The notes: generated by a model not told the origin, from the letters alone. DNA of 64,000 nt from Chlorocebus sabaeus (GCF_047675955.1 NC_132911.1:70403133-70467132), one strand, 5' to 3'. Counted from the first letter of the stretch, positions 24,884-37,537 are shown. Program-made: numbers and translations.

Positions 24884-25250
24884 CTATGCCTTTAGAAGGC
24901 CATTCCAGTCCTCTACAAGGCTGGCTGCTTCTGGATTTGGTGTGTGATACATGGTCATGGGACCACTCCTGTACCCACAGCTAGTTCCCTGGTCAAGTGT
25001 TACACTGTATGTGAGCCCATGCCTGTGAATAGGATGTTCTGTAAGTCCAGCGATGGTGCTGGCTGAGGGGCTGACATGGGAAGGCAAACCATGTACAGAA
25101 CAGGTGTCTATTCCTGTGATAATGAGTTGCCAGCCCTTCGGGGTAGAAGGGGCTCAATGTAGTTGCCTTACCACAAGAGGCTATCTGTCCCCTCGAGGAA
25201 TATTGCCATACCAGGGGCTCAGTGCAGTGTCTGTGGCTGACAGGTTGCAT
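24884..25250 (-). pseudogene. ERVL integrase-like remnant
   Basis: Two overlapping frames (24,884-25,087 and 24,993-25,250) divide one decayed integrase core. The segment ending 'EAASLVEDWNGLLKA' has the spacing of the retroviral integrase alpha-helix that carries the last catalytic glutamate, followed by the W-NG-LK turn. The frame change between the two pieces shows at least one indel. Identification rests on that motif and on its position between the RNase H-like part and the dUTPase. Confidence 0.6.
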
Positions 25251-26847
25251 ACTCAGGCAGCGGTAACTCCCATGCTAATTGGGACTCCCTGCTTCTGGGC
25301 CCAAAATCAACTTCCATCTCCTTCCCTCCATGCATGTGCCCTTTTTGCCAGTTATGGTGACTGACGGCGAAGGCTGCTCACCTCATCTGCTGAGCCACTT
25401 TGTCTACTTGGTTATTCAAGTAACCAAGTAACCAGGTGAATGCTTTCTGGTGAGTGCTAATAGGTGATACAAGTGTCTTCCCACATCAGTACATCCATTC
25501 CCAAGTCTGTAGCTCAGACCTCCTTGTCTCCAGTCTCCCAGTTCTCCCCTTACCAGATGTCCAGGCCATTGGCCACTCCCCAAGAATCTACTTCTGTGAT
25601 TTATATGATCATCCCTGACCTCAGAAGAGCACCATCAACAAGCCCTGTAGATTCAGATTTTCCAACAGCCGTGGTGACTGCCGTGTCATCTGGGCCCTCT
25701 CTGAGAACATCATCCTCTGATCAGTCTCCTGGTCTTGCATAATACACCCACTCTAGCATGCCTACTTCCCTGTGCTTTTTTATGCCTTCCTCTGCTGTCT
25801 GCCAAGGAAACTCTTGCATTTTCACTTTGCTCAGCAAGGGCCGTCACTCTTTCCAGGTTTCTATGAGCCACTCTAGCAATGAATTTGCCTCAACCCCAGG
25901 GGTCATCACTAGTATTCAATCCCATGTTTCAACAAAGGGTGCCCAAGAAAATGAGTTTTTGTTCATCTAATCATACACTCCAGCTCCTTTGATCCAGCAC
26001 CTTCAAAAGCTATTTCCAGGAGTGCTCCTCTGATAGCAGCTACATTCTAGCAAGTCCTGAAGCCTCTTCAGTGTATAATCTCTTTCCTCCTTCTCAGGCC
26101 CAGCAAGTCCTCAACCAGACAATGCTGGGATTTAACCTGATGTTCACCTGGCAGCCATATGAGGACATGGGAGCAGCTCCTGTTGACCTGTGGAGGAGAG
26201 GTTTCTGCAGCCTCTCCCACAGAGGGGAAACACTAGCTTGTTCTAAGAAAGGGTGGGTTGCCTTGGCAAACTCAGAGGATTTGGGGCAGTCTTCAGAGAT
26301 GTCCACTTAGATGTCTCCCTTCCATGTCCCAGGGCCCCAGGTTTTCTCATCCAAGGCCCTGAGCTTAGCATAACGGACCTGCTCTGCAATTCTAAGTAGC
26401 TGTGTAACGGATAGACACTGCTCAGCTGTGTCCAGTGTCAACTGTAGGAGATGGGGGGTCTCTTTGTACACTGCCAAAGAGAACCTCTGGCTCTCACATT
26501 TAGCCTTTAACTGCTTGTCAAGGCCTCAGTTTCTCACTAGAAATGTTCCCATCTCATCCACTGAAGGGCATCAGTGAAAATGAGTAGTAACCAGACAACC
26601 TCACTGCCCTTGTAGACATCTCCCCCTGCCCCTACAATTTTCAAACTCCTGAATCATTACTACTGCAAGGTGGCTCCCATCACTGGGGAGTTTTCCAGGT
26701 TACCATGGGCAAAAAGTTTAGTATTCAGGCCTTCACTCAGTGCCAGAGATCACTCATTTTCTATCTATCACTCAGGATGGTGCCCTCTTTGCCTTCCAGG
26801 CTGTGAGTAAGCCCATCTCACAACCTCGTTTTACCACCTGTCTTTTC

Positions 26848-26865
26848 ACCCAGCTCCTGACATCA
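26848..26865 (-). other. Putative primer binding site, leucine tRNA type
   Basis: Two bases inside the 5' LTR, the minus strand reads TGATGTCAGGAGCTGGG. This closely matches the 18-nt complement of the 3' end of a leucine tRNA (TGGTGTCAG.AGTGGG type), the primer that gives HERV-L its name. The site supports both the strand and the LTR boundary. Confidence 0.65.
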
Positions 26866-26867
26866 CA

Positions 26868-27312
26868 TGTGTTAGTTTGGGTCCTCCGGGAGTTAAGTGT
26901 GCAAGAGGCTTGTTGGAGGAAATGTCCCGTGAAGGATAAAGGGGAGGGAGCAGGAAGAGGCAGGCAGAGCCTTCAGGCCACAATGCAGGTTGAATGCCTG
27001 TGAAGGAGACGGGGAGGGACGGGCTTGGATAGGAAGAGTCTGGGACTGTGCACAGTTCCTTGAAAAGTTCAGTCAGCTGATGGGGAGCTGTTGAATCAGA
27101 GTCAAGTGTCGGAGGAGTCCCGCATCTCTCAGGAATGGACCTGTAGTAGTACCACCACCATGGTCAGTCACTAGCTGGGAGCAGTCCACAGGAAATGTGG
27201 CATAGGGGCAAACACAGTGGACGGCCCGGAGTGCTAACTGCTGGGGGCATCAGCCAAAGCTGCTCCCTACAGCAGAACTCGGCAGTGCATTTTCTTGAGC
27301 ACCTCAATAACA
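26868..27312 (-). mobile_element. 5' LTR of ERVL-type provirus
   Basis: Homologous to 23,680-24,146. Its own start (minus strand) is TGTTATTGAGGTGC and its end is 'aactaacaca', directly before the primer binding site. The two LTRs differ at many positions and by several small indels, so the insertion is old. No clean 5-bp target duplication could be read at the outer edges (gtaca versus cacta). Confidence 0.75.
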
Positions 27313-27999
27313 CACTAACGCCCAGACTAAGTCTGGCCATGACGTTAAAGACAGATAATGGCTTGAGATTTTAGTCACCCTAGATAACATTCACATTTTG
27401 ATAGCTATATATTAAAAAATTACAACGATAGAGGGATTTTAAGATGTGTAGCAGGACCAAAGGGAAAAAGATAATTTGGTGCAATTGAATCTCCCTTTGC
27501 CCTCCTCAAATCAGATCACATAGGAAGCTACTCTGTATGGTGCCATTTTTGAAGAAATACATGCCCTCGATAACCTTATAAAATGGAAATGATATCATTT
27601 TAGAATTCAAAGGAAGATGGTTCAATTAGGGAGTTGGGAATGAAATGCTCAAAATAAAGTCATTTCTGCCTTCCTATCTTGGGCAGAGAAGTGAATAGTG
27701 TTACAGTTGAATGAAGCAATTTTTCCACCTGCATTTTTAATAGCCAGGGAAAGAGAATGGTAATGCCAGTCTGCACAGACTCTTAAAATTGGAAGGGACC
27801 CAATAAATCATGTTCATTGTACATTAACCTCCTATTAGCAGTAAAACCTGTGCAAGATTCTCACCCTCAATTCCTAAGACGTTAATTGTCCTAGACTTGC
27901 TTGCCTCCAGTGACAAGGACCTCACTACTTCCTGCGATAGCCAATTTTGTGGTTAGACTGCTCTAGTTTTATAATGTTGTTTTCAAAAGTAATTGAATC
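27313..27999. other. Spacer, no gene seen
   Basis: About 27,775-27,950 has the feel of an ancient mammalian interspersed repeat ('ttggaagggacccaataaat', 'ccagtgacaaggacctcact') but I cannot name it. No gene. Confidence 0.45.
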
Positions 28000-28185
28000 A
28001 GCACTATTTGCCACACTTGGCCATGTATTATCAAATATTATCTCACTGACTCCCTAAAATTACCAGGGAGGAAGAATTTCTTTTCCTATTTCATAAAAGG
28101 GGAACCTGAGATTCAGAGTGGCTAAGTGGTTTGCTCAATGTCACACAACTGGAATTCAGTTCCAAGCCCGGTTCTCTTTCTCCAT
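28000..28185 (-). mobile_element. MIR SINE
   Basis: Reverse MIR: 'catgtattatcaaatattat', 'ggaacctgagattcagagtg', 'gctcaatgtcacacaactgg' and 'cagttccaagcccggttctc'. Confidence 0.75.
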
Positions 28186-28777
28186 CTCCCCGCAAACACC
28201 TTAGAGTGTGCTTGAATCTGTCTCTAATTTTCACTTCCACTGATTCCAGTTCATACTCAGAAATCTCGCAGAACAAGCCTACTCTTATCATACACATGAT
28301 GTTCCTTCCAGTGTCTGGGTCAGCCCTTGCATTATACTGTATGTCATTTTAGTTTCCAGATTAAATGCCCAATTTCAACTGTTTCTCAAATGTATCATTC
28401 CCAGATATCCTCAGAGAGTCTCACCCAGATGCATTTCAGGTTTCTAATATCCCTTTTAATGTGACACATCTTGAACTGAGCACATCCTCCAAGCATGTTA
28501 TGATTTGTGTGATGTGGAAAGAAGCTATCACCTCTCTTTCCCCACACACTATACTTCTGTTGATGCAATGACATCATGCTATTGACTCTAAAAACATATA
28601 AGCAATTAATGCCACTAAATCCTTTTTCACACAGGCAGCTATTAAATTGTATCTTCCTCATTCTATACAGGTACAATGAGTTTTTTGAATCATATTCATT
28701 CTGCTTAACTTAAAAATATTTCAAAAATATTGTTATGCTGTTTATTGTATATTGCGATACTGTTAAAATTAATAGTC
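28186..28777. other. Spacer, no gene seen
   Basis: No repeat or gene recognised. Frames at 28,365-28,571 (plus) and 28,395-28,676 (minus) overlap antisense and are not credible genes. Confidence 0.5.
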
Positions 28778-29080
<303 letters not shown>

Positions 29081-29245
29081 TGTTAGTCCTCTTAACATGA
29101 GTTCAATGCCAGTTTCAATTTCAATTGAAGATGACCTGATTTCAGATGCTACCAAATCATGTCATCATCAATAAGTTAGTGTTTTTTGAGAGAGCCTGTC
29201 CCACTACCACATATTGCAGGACCTACTAAAATGTGATGTTTTTTA
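29081..29245. other. Spacer between two Alus
   Basis: Short unique segment; nothing recognised. Confidence 0.5.
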
Positions 29246-29537
29246 GGCCAGATGAGGTGACTCATGCATGTAATCACAGCACTTTTGGAGGCCGAGGCGG
29301 GTGGATCACTTGAGGTGAGGAGTTCAAGATCAACCTATCCAACATAGCAAAACCCCGTCTCTACTGAAAATACAAAAATTGGCTGGACGTGGTGGCATGT
29401 GCCAGTAATCCCAGCTACTTGGGAGGCTGAGGCATGAGAATCACTTGAGCCTGGGAGGCAGAGGTTGCAGTGAGCCAAGATCACACCCACAGCACTTCAG
29501 CCTGGGCGACAGAGTGAAACTCCATCTCAAACAAAAT
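29246..29537 (+). mobile_element. Alu SINE, full length (AluS-like)
   Basis: Begins 'ggccagatgaggtgactca', has linker 'actgaaaatacaaaaattgg' and ends 'ctccatctcaaacaaaatg' with an eroded A tail. It lies in opposite orientation to the Alu 165 bp upstream, forming an inverted Alu pair. It ends a few bases from the MaLR LTR at 29,542. Confidence 0.95.
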
Positions 29538-29541
29538 GTAG

Positions 29542-29904
29542 TATCTTAGTCTATTTTATGCTATTATAGTAGAATACCACAGACTAGGTAATTTATAATG
29601 AAGAGAAATTTATTTGGCTTGCAGTTCTGGAGGCTGGGAAGTCCAAGATCAAGGCACGACCTCTGGTAAGGGCCTTCTTGTTATGTCAAAACATGGCAAA
29701 AGGCATCAAACGGCAAGAGAGCACAAAAGAAGGCCAACCTTAATTTTATAATAAACTCACTCCCACAACAACATTAATCTATTCATGAGGGCAGAGTCCT
29801 CATGACCTAATCACTCCTCAAAGGTCCTACCACTTAATACTATCACAATTAGCCATTAAGTTTCAACACCTAAATTATGGAGGAGACACATTCAAACCAC
29901 AGCA
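29542..29904 (-). mobile_element. 3' LTR of MaLR element
   Basis: Reverse LTR starting 'atcttagtctattttatgct' and ending 'ttcaaaccacagca'. Key parts are 'gtaatttataatgaagagaa', 'ttctggaggctgggaagtcc' and 'gagggcagagtcctcatgac'. It pairs with 40,284-40,658 in the same orientation, with MaLR-type internal sequence between them. MST/MLT1 class. Confidence 0.85.
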
Positions 29905-30340
29905 TACTACCCCCGCCCACTTATGTGCTTCTCACATGCAAAATACACTCATTCCATCTTCATAACTCCCAACATTTTAACTTGTTCCAACATCACAAGT
30001 CCAAAGTCCAGTGTCTCATCTGAATCAGATATGGATGAGACTCAAGGTATGATTAATTCCAGGCAAATTTCTCTTTAGCTGTCAGTCTGTGATATTAACA
30101 AGTTACACGCTTCCAAAATATAATAGTGGGACGGGCCTAGGATAGACATTCCCATTGCAAGAGGGAGAACTAGGCAAAAAGAGAGGGGTAAACAGTTCCA
30201 AATAAGTCCAAAACCCAACAGCAAAAACAACATTGAGACTTAAAGCTGGAGAATAACCTCTTTGACTCCATCTTCCCCATTCTGGACATACTGAGGTGGG
30301 AGTTGGTCTCCCAAGGCCTCAGGCAGCTCCACCCTTATGG

Positions 30341-30522
30341 AACTCTGTTCCAGGAGTCATGGTCAAAGACCAAATACAGTTTATTATTACGCCATAGCCC
30401 AAAATGAGAAACAGCCCAGATGTCCTTCAACAGGTGAATGGTTTAAAAACTGTGATATAACAATATCATGGAGTACTACTCAGCAATTAAAAAGAATAAA
30501 CAATTTATGCTCATAACAACTT
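30341..30522 (+). mobile_element. Short L1 fragment inside the MaLR internal region
   Basis: 'agcccagatgtccttcaaca', 'ggtgaatggtttaaaaactg' and 'tggagtactactcagcaatt' match the end of an older L1 ORF2. Flanking MaLR text ('cagctccacccttatgg' and 'ggctttgctgggctcatttc') would be contiguous without it. It lacks a normal L1 3' end, and the first 40 bases (30,341-30,385) are of unclear origin. Confidence 0.55.
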
Positions 30523-31170
30523 GGCTTTGCTGGGCTCATTTCACCCGGCAGCTCTAATAGATTGAAGTCTTGTCCCTGCAGCTTTTCCAGGCTGGAGTTG
30601 CATGCTGATGACCTTACAATTCTAGGGTCTTTGAGGCTGCCACCCTCCCACAGCTCCACTAAGCATTGCCCTCATAGGGACTCTCCATGGTGGCTCTGCC
30701 CCTATGATAAGTCTCTGCCTGAGTCCCTAGGCTGTCCACAATATCTTTTGAAATCTAAGTGGAGGTTTCCATGGCCCCACAACCCTCACACGGGGTTGAA
30801 TCTGAGTGTCTGCAGATTCAGCACTATATGGATGCTGCCAAAGCTTACTGCTTGCACCCTTCAGAGCTATGGCATGGGCCACACTTGGGACTTCTGGAGT
30901 GGTTGGAGAACTTGAGGAGCACTGTGCCAGAATGTAAGGAACAAAGTCCCAAGGCAGTGCAGGGTAGCAAATGGTGAGGTCTTGCAGGCACTGCTCTGGA
31001 AACCTTGCCTTCAAAGTCCTAGCTTGCCCCAAAGATCTCTGAAATGCCTTTGAGGTCATTCTCCCATTGTCTTAATGAATAGAATCTGGCTTCCTTCTAT
31101 CCACATTAATCTCTTAGAAAATGGTCACTTGGCCACACCTTTAGTATTCTTCCCCCCATCATGCTTTTTT

Positions 31171-31208
31171 ATTCTCTTACATGGCCAGGCTGAGCCACGT
31201 AAGAGAAT
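31171..31208. repeat. Short inverted repeat (hairpin)
   Basis: A 15-base arm (31,171-31,185, attctcttacatggc) pairs with 31,194-31,208 (gccacgtaagagaat) with one mismatch around an 8-base loop. It lies in the MaLR internal region. There is no evidence of function. Confidence 0.7.
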
Positions 31209-31279
31209 AAACCTTTTCCAAAACCTTTTCATTCTGCTTCCCTTTTAATTATAAATCTCATTTTTAAATAATTTCTCTC

Positions 31280-32613
31280 AAGATGGCCGAATAGGAACAG
31301 CTCTGGTCTGCAGCTCCCAGCGAGATTAACGCAGAAGGTGGGTGATTTCTGCATTTCCAACCGAGGTACCCAGTTAATCTAATTGGAAATGGTTGGACAG
31401 TGGGTGCAGCCCATGGAGGGTGGGCCGAAGCAGGGTGGGGCGTCACCTCACCCGGGAAGTGCAAGGGGTCAGGGTATTTTTTCCCCTATCCACGGGAAGC
31501 CATGAGGGACTGAGCCTGAGGAACTGTGCACTACAGCCCAGATATTGTGCTTTCCCATGGTCCTCCCAACCAGCAGACCAGGAGATCCCCTCTGATGCCT
31601 ACCCCACCAGAGCCCTGAGTTTCAAGCACAAACCTGGGTGGCAATTTGGGCAGACACCGATCTAGCTGCAGGAGGTTTTTTTTGTTTGTTTTTTGGGTTT
31701 TTTTTGTTTTTCTCCCATACCCCAGTGGCATGTGGAATGCCAGCGAGACAGAACTGTTCACTACCCTGGAAAGGGGTGCTGAAGCCAAGTGGTCTGGCCT
31801 GGCAGGTCCCACCCCCATGGAGCCCAGCAAACTAAGATCCACTGGCTTGAAATTCTCGCTGCCAGCACAGCAGTAGTCTGAGATCGGCCCAGGATGCTGG
31901 AGCTTGGTGGAGGAGGGGCATCCCCCATTGCTGAGGCTTGAGGAGGCGGTTTTACCTTCACAGCGTAAACAAAGCCTCCTGGAAGTTTGAACTTGGTGGA
32001 GCCCACTGCAGCTCAGCAAGGCTGTTACAGCCAGACTGCCAGATTTCTCCTTTCTGGACAGGGCATCTCTGAAAAAAAAAGACAGCAGCCCCAGTCAGGG
32101 ATTTACAGATAAAACTCCCATCTCCCTGGGACAGAGCACCTGGGGGAAGGGATGGCTGTGGGCACAGCTTCAGCAGACTTAAATGCCCCTGCCTGATGGC
32201 TCTGAAGAAAGCAACGGACCTCCCAGCACACCGTCCAAGCTCTGCTAAGGGCCAGAATTCCTCCTCAAGTGGGTCCCTCACCCATGTATCCTGACTGGGA
32301 GACATCTCCCAGTAGGGGATGATGGACACCTCATACAGGAGAACTCTGGCTGGCATCTGGCAGGTGCCCCCCTGGGATGAAGCTTCCAGAGGAAAGAACA
32401 GGCAGCAATCTTTGCTGTTCTGCAGTCCCCAACAGGTGATACCCAGGCAGACAGGGTCTGGAGTGGACCTCCAGTGGACTCCAGCAGACCTGCAGCAGAG
32501 GGGCCTGACTGTTAGAAGGAAAACTAACAAACAGAAAGGAATAGCACATCCACTCAAACACCTCATCCAAAGGTCACCAACATCAAAGACCAAAGTTAGA
32601 TAAATCCACAAAG
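31280..32613 (+). promoter_or_regulatory. L1PA 5' UTR (decayed internal promoter region)
   Basis: Primate L1 5' UTRs hold an RNA polymerase II promoter and an antisense promoter. The start 'aagatggccgaatagg' retains the AAGATGGCC YY1-type site on the plus strand at 31,280-31,288. A T/G-rich interruption lies at 31,674-31,711. Many CpG sites are lost. The minus strand stays open for 162 codons (31,531-32,019) and 247 codons (31,958-32,701); see findings. Confidence 0.7.
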
Positions 32614-33637
32614 ATGGGGAGAAACCAGCGCAAAAAGGCTGAAAATTCCAAAAACCAGAACGCCTCTTCTCCTCCAAAAGATCACAACTCCTCACCAGCA
32701 AGGGAACAAAACTGGATGGAGAATGAGTTTAACGAATTGACAGGAGTAGGCTTCAGAAGGGTAATAGAAAACTCCTCCAAGCCAAAGGAGCATGTTCTAA
32801 CCCAATGCAAGAAAGCTAAGAACCTTGAAAAAAGGTTAGATGAATTGCTAACTAGAAAAACCAGTTTAGAGAAGAATACAAATGACCGGATGGAGCTGAA
32901 AAACACAGCACAAGAACTTTGTAAAGCATACAGAAGTATCAATAGCTGAATCGATCAAGCAGAAGAAAGGATATCAGAGATTGAAGATCAACTTAATGAA
33001 ATAAAGCGAGAAGACAAGATTAGAGAAAAAAGAATAAAAAGGGATGAACAAAGTCTCCAAGAAATATGGAACTATGTGAAAAGACCAAATCTACATTTGA
33101 TTGGTATACCTGAAAGTGAAGGGAAGAATGGAACCAAGTTGGAAAACACTCTACAGGATATTATCCAGGAGAACTTCCCCAACCTAGCAAGGCAGGCCAA
33201 CATTCAAATTCAGGAAATACAGAGAACACCACAAAGATACTCCTGAAGAAGAGCAACCCCAAGACACATAATCATCAGATTCACCAAGGTTGAAATGAAG
33301 GAAAAAATGTTAAGGGCAGCTAGAGAGAAAGGTTGGGTTACCCACAAAAGGAAGCCCATCAGACTAACAGCGGATCTCTCAGCAGAAACCCTACAAGCCA
33401 GAAGAGAGTGGGGGGCCAATATTCAACATTCTTGAAGAAAAGAATTTTCAACTCAGAATTTCATACCCAGCCAAACTAAGCTTCAAAAGTGAAGGAGAGA
33501 TAAAATATTTTACAGACAAGCAAATGTTGAGAGATTTTGTCACCACCAGGCCTGCCTTATAAGAGCTCCTGAAGGAATCACTAAACATGGAAAAGAACAA
33601 CCAGTACTAGCCACTGCAAAAACATACCAAATTGTAA
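32614..33637 (+). pseudogene. L1 ORF1 (ORF1p) pseudogene
   Basis: ORF1p is the coiled-coil RNA-binding chaperone of L1. The start MGRNQRKKAENSKNQNASSP is the normal N-terminus. An open coiled-coil part follows (LEKRLDELLTRKTSLEKNTN). Two in-frame TGA stops, at 32,947-32,949 and 33,244-33,246, each fall where the family has CGA, so both look like CpG decay. The total length, 1,024 bases, is not a multiple of three, so there is also at least one frameshift. The final stop is taa at 33,635-33,637. Confidence 0.9.
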
Positions 33638-33699
33638 AGACCATCAACACTTGAAGAAACTGCATCAACTAATGGGCAAAATAACCAGCCAGCATCATA

Positions 33700-36600
33700 A
33701 TGACATGATCAAATTCACACATAACAATATTAACCTTAAATGTAAATGAGCTAAATGTCCCAATTAAAAGACACAGACTGGCAAATTGGATAGAGTCAAG
33801 GCCCATGTGCTGTATTCAGGAGACCCACCTCATGTGCAAAAACAAACATAGGCTCAAAATAAAGGGATGGAGGAATATTTACCAAGCAAATGGAAGGCAA
33901 AAAAAAAAAACAAAACAAACAAACAGCAGGAGTTGTAATCTTAATCTCTGATAAAACAGACCTTAAACCAACAAAGATCAAAAGAGACAAAGAAGGGCAT
34001 TACATAACGGTAAAGGGATCAATGCAACAAGAAGCGTTAGCTTTTCTAAATATATATGCACCCAACACAGGAGAACCCAGATTCATAAAGCAAGTTCTTA
34101 GAGACCTACAAAGAGACTTAGACTCCCACACAATAATAGTAGGAGATTTTAACACCCTGCTGTCAATATTAGACAGATCAACGAGACAGAAAATTTACAA
34201 GGATATTCAAGACTTGAACTCAGCTCTGGACCAAGCAGACCTAATAGACATCTACAGAACTCTCCACCCCAAATCAACAGAATATACATTCTTCTCAGCA
34301 CCTCATCACACTTATTCTAAAATTGACCATAAATTGGAAGTAAAACACTCCTCAGCAAATGCAAAAGAATAGAAATCATAACAAATAGTCTCGCAGTCCA
34401 CAGTGCAATCAAATTAGAACTCAGGACTAAGAAACTCACTCAAAACCGCACAGCTACATGGAAACTGAACAACCTGCTCCTGAATGACTACCGGGTAAAT
34501 AACAAATTGAAAGCAGAAATAAAGATGTTCTTTGAAACCAATGACAATGAAGACATAATGTACCAGAATCTGTGGGACACATTTGATGCAGTGTGTAGAC
34601 GGAAATTTATAGCACTAAATGCCCACAAGAGAAAGCGGGAAAGATCTAAAATTGACACCCTAAAATCAAAATTAAAAGAACTACAGAAGCAACAGCAAAC
34701 AAATTCAAAAGCTAGCAGAACACAAGAAATAACTAAGATAACAGCAGGACTGAGGGAGATAGAGACACAAAAAACCTTCAAAAAAATCAAGGAATCCAGG
34801 AGCTGGTTTTTTGAAAAGATCAACAAAACAGATAGACATCTAGCCAGACTAAAAAAGAAGAAAAGAGAATAATCAAATAGATGCAGTAAAAAATGATAAA
34901 GGGAATATCACCACTGATCCCACAGAAATACAAACTACCATCAGAGAATGCTATAAATACCTCTCTGCAAATAAACTAGAAAATCTAGAAGAAATGGATA
35001 AATTCCTGGACACATACACCCTCCCAAGACTAAATCAGGAAGAAGTTGAATCCCTGAAGAGACCAATAACAAGTTCTGAAATTGAGGCAGTAATTAATAG
35101 CCTACCAACCAAAAAAAGTCCAGGACCAGATGGATTCACAGCCGAATTCTACCAAGGTACAAAGAGGAGCTGGTACCATTCTTCCTGAAACTATTCCAAA
35201 CAATAGAAAAAGAGGGAATCCTTCCTAACTCATTTTATGATGCCAGCATCATCTTGATACCAAAACCTGGCAGAGACACAACAAAAAAAGAAAATTTCAG
35301 GCCAATATCCCTGATGAACATCGATGCAAAAATCCTCAATAAAATACTGGCACACCGAATCCAGCAGCACATCAAAAAGCTTATCCACCATGATCAAGTC
35401 AGCTTCATCCCTGGGATGCAAGGCTTGTTCAACAGACGCAAATCAATAAACATAATCCATCACATAAACAGAACCAATGACAGAAACCACCTGATTATCT
35501 CAAGAGATGCAGAAAAGACCTTCGACAAAATTCAACACCACTTCATGCTAAAAACTCTCAATAAACAAGGTATCAATGGAACGTATCTCAAGATAATAAG
35601 AGCTATTTATGACAGACCCACAGCCAATATCATACTGAATAGGCAAAAACTGGAAGCATTCCCTTTGAAAACCAGCACAAGACAAGGATGCCCTCTCTCA
35701 CCACTCCTATTCAACACAGTATTGGAAGTTCTGGCCAGGGCAATCAGGCAAGAGAAAGAAATAAAGGGTATTCAAATAGGAAGAGAGGAAGTCAAATTGT
35801 CTCTGTTTGCAGATGACACAACTGTATATTTAGAAAACCCCATTGCCTCAGCCCAAAACCTCCTTAAGCTGATAAGCAACTTCAGCAAAGTCTCAGGACA
35901 CAAAATCAGTGTTCAAAAATCACAAGCATTCCTATACACCAATAACAGACAAACAGAGAGTCAAATCATGAGTAAACTCCCATTCACAATTGCTACTAAG
36001 AGAATAAAATACCTAGCAATACAACTTACAAGGGATGTGAAGGACCTCTTCAAGGAGAACTACAAACCACTGCTCAAGGAAATAAGAAAGGACACAAACA
36101 AATGGAAAAACATTCCATGCTCATGGCAGGAAGAATCAATATCATGAAAATGGCCATACTGCCCAAAGTAATTTATAGATTCAATGGTATCCCCCAACAA
36201 GCTACTATTGACTTTCTTCACAGAATTGGAAAAAAAACTACTTTAAACTTCATGTGGAACCAAAAAGGAGCCTGCATAGCCAAGACAATCCTAAGCAAAA
36301 AGAACAAAGCCGGAGGTATCATGCTACCTGACTTCAAATTACACTACAAGGTTACAGTAACCAAAACAGCATGGTACTGTTCCCAAAACAGATATATAGA
36401 CCAATGGAACAGAACAGAGGCCTCAGAAATAACACCACACATCTACAATCATCTGATCTTTGACAAACCTGACAAAAACAAGAAATGGGTAAAGGATTCC
36501 CTATTTAATAAATGGTGTTGGGAAAACTGGCTAGCCATATGCAGAAAACTGAAACTAGACCCCTTTCTTACATCTTATACAAAAGTCAACTCAAGATGGA

Positions 36601-37537
36601 TTAAAGATTAAATGTAAGACTCAAAGCCATAAAAATTCTAGAAGAAAACATAGGGAATACCGTTCAGGACATAGGCATGGGCAAGGACTTTATGTCTAAA
36701 ACATCAAAAGCAATGGCAACAAAAGCCAAAATTGACAAATTGGATCTAATTAAACTAAGAGCTTCCACATAGCAAAAGAAACTAGCATCAGAGTGAAGAG
36801 ACAGCCTACAGAATGGGAGAAAATTTTTGCAATCTATCCATCTGACAAAGGGCTAATATCCAGAATCTAGAAAGAACTTAAACAAATTTGCAAGAAAAAA
36901 GCAAATAACCCCATCCAAAAGTGGGCAAAGGGATATGAACAGACACTTCTCAAAAGAAGACTTTTATGCAACCAGCAAACATATGAAAAAATGTTCATCA
37001 TCACTGGTCATTAGAGAAATGCAAATCAAAATCACAATGAGATACCATCTCATGCCAGTTAGAATACCAATCATTAAAAAGTCAGGAAACAACAGATGCT
37101 GGAGAGGATGTGGAGAAATACGAATGCTTTTATACTGTTGGTAGGAGTGTAAGTTAGTACAACCATTGTAGAAGACAGTGTGGCAATTCCTCAAGGATCG
37201 AGAACTAGAAATACCATTTGACCCAGCAATACCATTACTGGGTATATACTCAAAGGATTATAAATCATTCCACTATAAAAACACATGCACACGAATATTT
37301 ATTACGGCACTATTCACAAAAGCAAAAACTTGGAACCAACCCAAATGTCCATCAATGATAGACCAGATAAAGAAAATGTGGCAAATACACACCATGGAAT
37401 ACTATGCAGCCTCAAAAAAGGATTAGTTCATGTCCTTTGCAGGGACATGGATGAAGCTGGAAACCATCATTCTCAGCAAACTATTACAAGAACAGAAAAC
37501 CAACCACCACATGTTCTCGCTCATAAGTTGGAGTTGA
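33700..37537 (+). pseudogene. L1 ORF2 (endonuclease and reverse transcriptase) pseudogene
   Basis: The start ATG (33,700) is followed by ACA and then a TGA stop where the family has GGA, so ORF2 is closed at codon 3. The endonuclease part is visible at 33,890-34,372 with IVGDFNT and the SKIDH motif. The reverse transcriptase is at about 35,000-36,200 and keeps the catalytic FADD box (35,806-35,817) in a 297-codon open stretch (35,254-36,147). The next open stretch (36,102-36,611) is in another frame. The carboxyl-terminal part is at 36,935-37,537. The total length, 3,838 bases, is not divisible by three. Confidence 0.92.

Larger units (their letters stand above)
24147..26867 (-). mobile_element. 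ERVL provirus internal region, decayed
   Basis: On the minus strand the order of remnants is primer binding site (26,848-26,865), degenerate gag/pol sequence (about 25,700-26,840), RNase H/integrase-like pol (about 24,880-25,600), dUTPase (24,469-24,795), 3' LTR. A dUTPase placed after integrase is a known hallmark of HERV-L. There is no env. At 2.7 kb it is roughly half the length of an intact internal region, so large parts, including most of the reverse transcriptase, are missing. Every reading frame is broken by stops and frameshifts, so it cannot produce virus. Confidence 0.75.

Noticed and set aside
30562..31059. 110-117-codon frames on both strands
   Set aside because: They sit in the MaLR internal region, which is non-coding in this family.
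31958..32701. 247-codon minus-strand frame as a novel gene
   Set aside because: It lies wholly antisense to the L1 5' UTR and ORF1 start. Kept only as a low-interest finding.
35254..36147. 297-codon open frame with reverse transcriptase motif
   Set aside because: It is the RT part of the dead L1PA ORF2, which is closed by a stop at codon 3 and broken by frameshifts; not a separate gene.
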